From Flavobacterium gillisiae (GTDB lineage Bacteria > Bacteroidota > Bacteroidia > Flavobacteriales > Flavobacteriaceae), in contig NZ_FNRD01000002.1 in the NCBI RefSeq assembly GCF_900107635.1, positions 248,001 through 312,000 of the forward strand: 64,000 nt of DNA. Direction: 5' to 3'. Shown here in pieces: positions 60,531 to 64,000 of this stretch. Position 1 is the first letter of the stretch. Every line of letters starts with the position of its first letter. Made by a program: the position numbers and the translations under genes. A model generated the notes under the pieces. The model ran no database searches. It saw only the letters and a program-made list of their open reading frames with translations, and was not told the DNA's origin.

Positions 60531-63500
60531 TTTCTATTAAAATATTCTTGAACCTTGCGGTTAAAATTCGAGCGCAAAGGTAACGATTGTCTATCTAATA
60601 TCTCTATGCTATTTAAATAATCTAACAATGCGTCAGGCAACGGTTTAGATTCATTATTAAACTCTCTTTTATTGCTCTCTGATTGTCGCTTCTTTTCCTC
60701 CCCTTGTTGTTGAACAGCTGTATTCAATTTTAACAATTCCTGCTTTACATTCAATATCTTTTGTAGCGTTTCGTTCTTAAAACCTTTGTTTAATAATTGC
60801 TTTTCTATTTCTTTCATTTGTTCCAAAGCGCTCTTGCCATTACCCCCAAGTCCTTGCTTATTCAATTCGTTTTCTAATGCTTCACGAAGCTGTTTCTGCT
60901 CTTTGTAAATTTCTAATAACGCTTGCGCATCTCCTTCTCCCATACCTCCGTCTTGTGGACCTTCTTTACCTTTCTTAGAACCTTCACCAGATTTCCCTTC
61001 TTTTCCATCACCAGGCTTCTGCCCTTTCTCCATTCCCTCTTTCATTTTCTCGCCAAGTCCATCTTGCTTTTTAATAATATCTGGCAACTGCATTCCCTGT
61101 CCACTTCCTGGTTTTGGTTTTCCAGCACCCATACCAGATAAGGACATTTGCATATTATTCAAAATATCACTCAAGAAATCACCTAGCTTATTAGCGGATG
61201 AAACCGCATACTGCTGGTGCGATAATCCTTTTGGTATTTGCGCATCTGCTAAACTGACTAAGGACTTGTCAATATTGTAATGCACATTCCCGATCTCTTT
61301 CGTAATATCCTCAGCAATTTTTGGGTTCCGTAATGACATTGCAAACAAGCTATCATCGACGTGCTTAAATTGTAATTTTAAATCTTGTTGTAATTTAATG
61401 TTTTTATTGAAGGCTGGAGAACCACCCTTCAATCCTCTAAATTGCACCATCACATATTCCTGTGACAATGAATAAGCTAATAGATTATCCAATATCTGAC
61501 GTAACATTTTTACATCTTCTTCCATCTGCTCCTTAGCACTTCCATCTAAACTTTGTGTCATTTTCTTAGACATCGACTTCATTTTATCAGCAGCTTTCTT
61601 CTGACTCGGTTTCGCCTTTGCTTTATTATCTTTCTGAAGTTCATCAGTCGCTTTCTTTAAATCCTCAGCGATACTTTTTTCTATAGCAGAATCATCAGGT
61701 AAATCTACCGGTGATTTCAATTCAGCATTATCTTTCTCCAAGTCTTTCAATTCATCCTGAATATTCTTAAATTCTGAATTAATATGTTTTTGTTTATCCG
61801 CAGAATTTTCCTTTTCATTCTCTGACAATTTATTTTGTTTATCTGCGAGCTTATCTAATTTGTCTCCCAATTGTTCCGCCTTTTTTTCTACATAATACTT
61901 CTTGGTCAGTTCCACCAACTGCTCCAAATTCTTTACCTGGTTTTTACTATTCTGCTTAAATTGATCTAGTTTATTAAGTAACTCTTCGTTCTTTATTTTG
62001 TCATTTAACTCCTTTAACTCGTCCAACAACTTCTGATTTTTTTCCAAATCTTGATCTGCTTTATATAAGCGTTTTTTCAATTCTTCCTTCAATTCGTCTT
62101 TTGGAACCGTTTTCAACTCATCCAAATTATCCTTCATCTTCTTTGCAAATTCCTTCATCATCTCATCCTGCTTCTTCTGCTGCTGAATAAAATCTTTTAC
62201 ATTTTGCTGATCGTTAAATTCAAATTGCTCCTTCTCTTTCCCTGTCTTTTGTAATTTATCAATTTCAGTTAATTGCTTGTCTTGATTTTTTAAGGACTTT
62301 TGAAGGCTATTGATGTTGTCATTCTGCTGTTGCAGCAGCTCGCTTTTTTTCTCCTCATCGGTACCAATTCGATTAGAAAACACAGAAGATTTCGAACTTT
62401 TAAAACCATGTAATGCATCATTATCAAAAACCTCAAAATAATACTCATAAGAAACTCCTTGTTCAACAGCTAGTCCACCCGGAAAAGAAAATAAAAACTG
62501 TTCATATCCGGAAGTCTTTACCGGTATAGTTCCACGTTTACCAGCGTCTGGTTTGCTCTTAGGGTAATACACAACATGTAATCTAGACAATCCATAATCA
62601 TCTGTCATTTGTCCTAAAACAAAGCTTTTATCTACCTTTAAACTGTCTGGAGCATAGTTTGCATTAATGGTAGGGAACTGATCTTTAATCACCGTAAGCT
62701 GATAATTAAGTTTTTCATAGTCTTTTACCCGTTTATTAGAGGTAATGATTTGGTAATCTGAGCTTTGAATAATGTTTTTGGACAATGAAAACATATTTTC
62801 GTTCTTTTGAAACGAAAAACGCATAGTTTCTTCCGTCCAAAATATATTTTCGGTAGCCAAAGAATTAATTTTCCACGTCACTTTAGTCCCTTCAGGTATT
62901 ACAGCGTTCCCCGTTCCTTTAACTACTTCTGCTTTTTTATTTAAATACGACGGGTAATTCAATTGCATCTCAAAATTAGAAATCGTTGGAACAGCAACCA
63001 CTATCAACTTATACTCTTCTGAAGAAATAGCATTACCCTCCACGTGAAACATTACATCCTTCATTGGTTTAGCAATCTTGAATTGAAACTCACCTGGTTT
63101 ACTATTCTCCATAAAATAACTTTCTCCATCTATGAAAATCATAGCGTTTTCTGGAGCTACTTTTCCTTGTGTTTTAATTTTTAGCAAGAAATCTTTGTTC
63201 TGCTCACTTTGCAAACTGCTATTGAGCACAACAAATTTAAAAGGAGCAGGCGGTAAAAAGCTATCATTAAAATGAACTACACGATTTAAACTCTGAGAAA
63301 TCACAGCACTATTACCAGACAAATAAAAGAATAGAAAAAACAAAATAGGAACTATTGCAAACGGCAAATACCTTTTATTAGATTTAAAATTTATGGCATT
63401 GCCAAAAGGAACTGGCTGCAAAGAATTTGCTTTTTGATCGATAGAAGCCAAAAGTAATTCAGAAGAATGCTCCATCTTATCGGAATTCGCTAGTTGGAGA

Positions 63501-63841
63501 AAATTAGTCAACGTATCATTGACATCAGCAAAGTGATTTCCTATAATTTTTGAAGCCTGGTCATAATCAATCCCTTTTTGGAATTTAAACAATTTAAAAA
63601 TTGGAAATAAAATGAAACGAAATAACAGCACCACTTCTACAACAATAAAAGTCCAAAACAAAATAGACCTTCCCATTGGCTTGAGCCAAAGAAAATATTC
63701 CACGAAAAGCGTGAACAGAAAATACAATAATCCTAAACCGATGAAGAGTACAATTCCCCTGATCAATTCATTAGTATAATACTTCCTGATAAATACTTCT
63801 AACTTTTGATAAATACTATTTGAAGCTTCCATTTGTTTCAT
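60527..63841 (-). CDS. Large DUF4175-family membrane protein
   Basis: 1104 residues (or 1101 from Met4). Three predicted membrane helices near the N terminus (about 25-50, 55-80 and 160-180) are followed by a periplasmic beta-rich part. Long Lys/Glu/Gln-rich coiled coils (about 510-760) and a low-complexity Gly/Lys/Pro stretch (about 900-980) complete it. DUF4175 is a Bacteroidota family of unknown function. The gene overlaps ybeY (ATGA), suggesting linked translation. Coding is continuous, without frameshift. Confidence 0.8.
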   Translation of the reverse strand: MKQMEASNSIYQKLEVFIRKYYTNELIRGIVLFIGLGLLYFLFTLFVEYFLWLKPMGRSILFWTFIVVEVVLLFRFILFPIFKLFKFQKGIDYDQASKIIGNHFADVNDTLTNFLQLANSDKMEHSSELLLASIDQKANSLQPVPFGNAINFKSNKRYLPFAIVPILFFLFFYLSGNSAVISQSLNRVVHFNDSFLPPAPFKFVVLNSSLQSEQNKDFLLKIKTQGKVAPENAMIFIDGESYFMENSKPGEFQFKIAKPMKDVMFHVEGNAISSEEYKLIVVAVPTISNFEMQLNYPSYLNKKAEVVKGTGNAVIPEGTKVTWKINSLATENIFWTEETMRFSFQKNENMFSLSKNIIQSSDYQIITSNKRVKDYEKLNYQLTVIKDQFPTINANYAPDSLKVDKSFVLGQMTDDYGLSRLHVVYYPKSKPDAGKRGTIPVKTSGYEQFLFSFPGGLAVEQGVSYEYYFEVFDNDALHGFKSSKSSVFSNRIGTDEEKKSELLQQQNDNINSLQKSLKNQDKQLTEIDKLQKTGKEKEQFEFNDQQNVKDFIQQQKKQDEMMKEFAKKMKDNLDELKTVPKDELKEELKKRLYKADQDLEKNQKLLDELKELNDKIKNEELLNKLDQFKQNSKNQVKNLEQLVELTKKYYVEKKAEQLGDKLDKLADKQNKLSENEKENSADKQKHINSEFKNIQDELKDLEKDNAELKSPVDLPDDSAIEKSIAEDLKKATDELQKDNKAKAKPSQKKAADKMKSMSKKMTQSLDGSAKEQMEEDVKMLRQILDNLLAYSLSQEYVMVQFRGLKGGSPAFNKNIKLQQDLKLQFKHVDDSLFAMSLRNPKIAEDITKEIGNVHYNIDKSLVSLADAQIPKGLSHQQYAVSSANKLGDFLSDILNNMQMSLSGMGAGKPKPGSGQGMQLPDIIKKQDGLGEKMKEGMEKGQKPGDGKEGKSGEGSKKGKEGPQDGGMGEGDAQALLEIYKEQKQLREALENELNKQGLGGNGKSALEQMKEIEKQLLNKGFKNETLQKILNVKQELLKLNTAVQQQGEEKKRQSESNKREFNNESKPLPDALLDYLNSIEILDRQSLPLRSNFNRKVQEYFNRK
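63036..63051. promoter_or_regulatory. Weak parS-like match inside the DUF4175 gene
   Basis: CCCTCCACGTGAAACA shares 13 of 16 bases with sites 2 and 3 and again encodes FHVE. Could be chance. Confidence 0.3.
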
Positions 63842-63954
63842 ATAACCAATAAAAGTAATAATTTATATGAATAAAGAAATGTTAAAAAAGTATCAATGTC
63901 AAAAATGTTAAAATTATGTCGTTTTCAAATTCTGCAGTTCAACGATTGAAATCG

Positions 63955-63962
63955 TATCTTTG
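63955..63962 (+). promoter_or_regulatory. Candidate -7 box for the last gene
   Basis: TATCTTTG, 17 bases before the ATG at 63980. No evident TTG -33. Confidence 0.45.
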
Positions 63963-63979
63963 CATCAAAATTTATAAAA

Positions 63980-64000
63980 ATGTCGAAGCAAGTTCGTGTG
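63980..64000 (+). CDS. gltX: Start of a gene, probably glutamate--tRNA ligase
   Basis: Only seven codons (MSKQVRV) are in the window. They match the usual N terminus of Flavobacterium GltX as I remember it, and the promoter position is good. Seven residues are too few for certainty. Confidence 0.4.

Overview
The window is chromosomal DNA of a Flavobacterium-type bacterium (phylum Bacteroidota). The evidence is low GC, TAnnTTTG-type promoters, a type IX secretion sorting tail, DUF4837, DUF4349 and DUF4175 proteins, HU-CCDC81/SPOR architecture, and characteristic Flavobacterium intergenic repeats. I saw no rRNA, tRNA, CRISPR array or classical insertion sequence. Most of the window is core genome.

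Layout. 1-8.3 kb: end of a secreted M4 metallopeptidase, a two-gene response-regulator operon, a fused dipeptide-type ABC ATPase, a PolB-like exonuclease, an alkyl-DNA repair methyltransferase and a small cytochrome c. 8.3-20.1 kb: a heme supercluster, hemB-hemF-(CarboxypepD_reg)-(hypothetical)-hemE-hemD-hemC-hemA on the minus strand, diverging from an AraC regulator, hemH, a MATE exporter and hemJ on the plus strand. 20.2-38.9 kb: housekeeping and envelope genes (histidine kinase, enoyl-CoA hydratase, acyl-ACP desaturase with PlsC, rnpA, S41 protease, OmpA, MltD-like transglycosylase, pgk, holB, recA, a second PlsC).

39-43.6 kb is the accessory hot spot around trpS. On its left is a GxxExxY gene enclosed by near-perfect terminal inverted repeats. 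On its right is about 3 kb of low-GC DNA bracketed by trpS and a second, synonymously diverged copy of the last codons of trpS. That stretch holds a small membrane protein, a zincin-like HExxH protein whose frame is interrupted upstream, an overlapping possible immunity protein, REP-like palindromes and a frameshifted lipoprotein gene.

43.6-57.8 kb: dprA, an HU/SPOR protein, and a redox/stress-type set (EthD, CMD/AhpD-like, TetR, SnoaL-like, AraC, SDR, MFS, OsmC), followed by TonB-like, PIF1-like helicase, Skp-like and methyltransferase genes. 57.8-64 kb: mnmG, ybeY, a large DUF4175 protein and the first codons of probable gltX. Four parS-like ParB sites (plus one weak match) surround mnmG and ybeY, and one is built into the ybeY coding sequence, so this end of the window is probably near the replication origin.

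Two intergenic stretches (about 7.70 and 46.4 kb) share the layout of a recurrent structured Flavobacterium element and are candidate non-coding RNAs. A third family of palindromic spacers built on GATTAACGATTTTT recurs at about 9.3, 23.1 and 57.95 kb. All functions are inferred from motifs and remembered family features; no database search was run.
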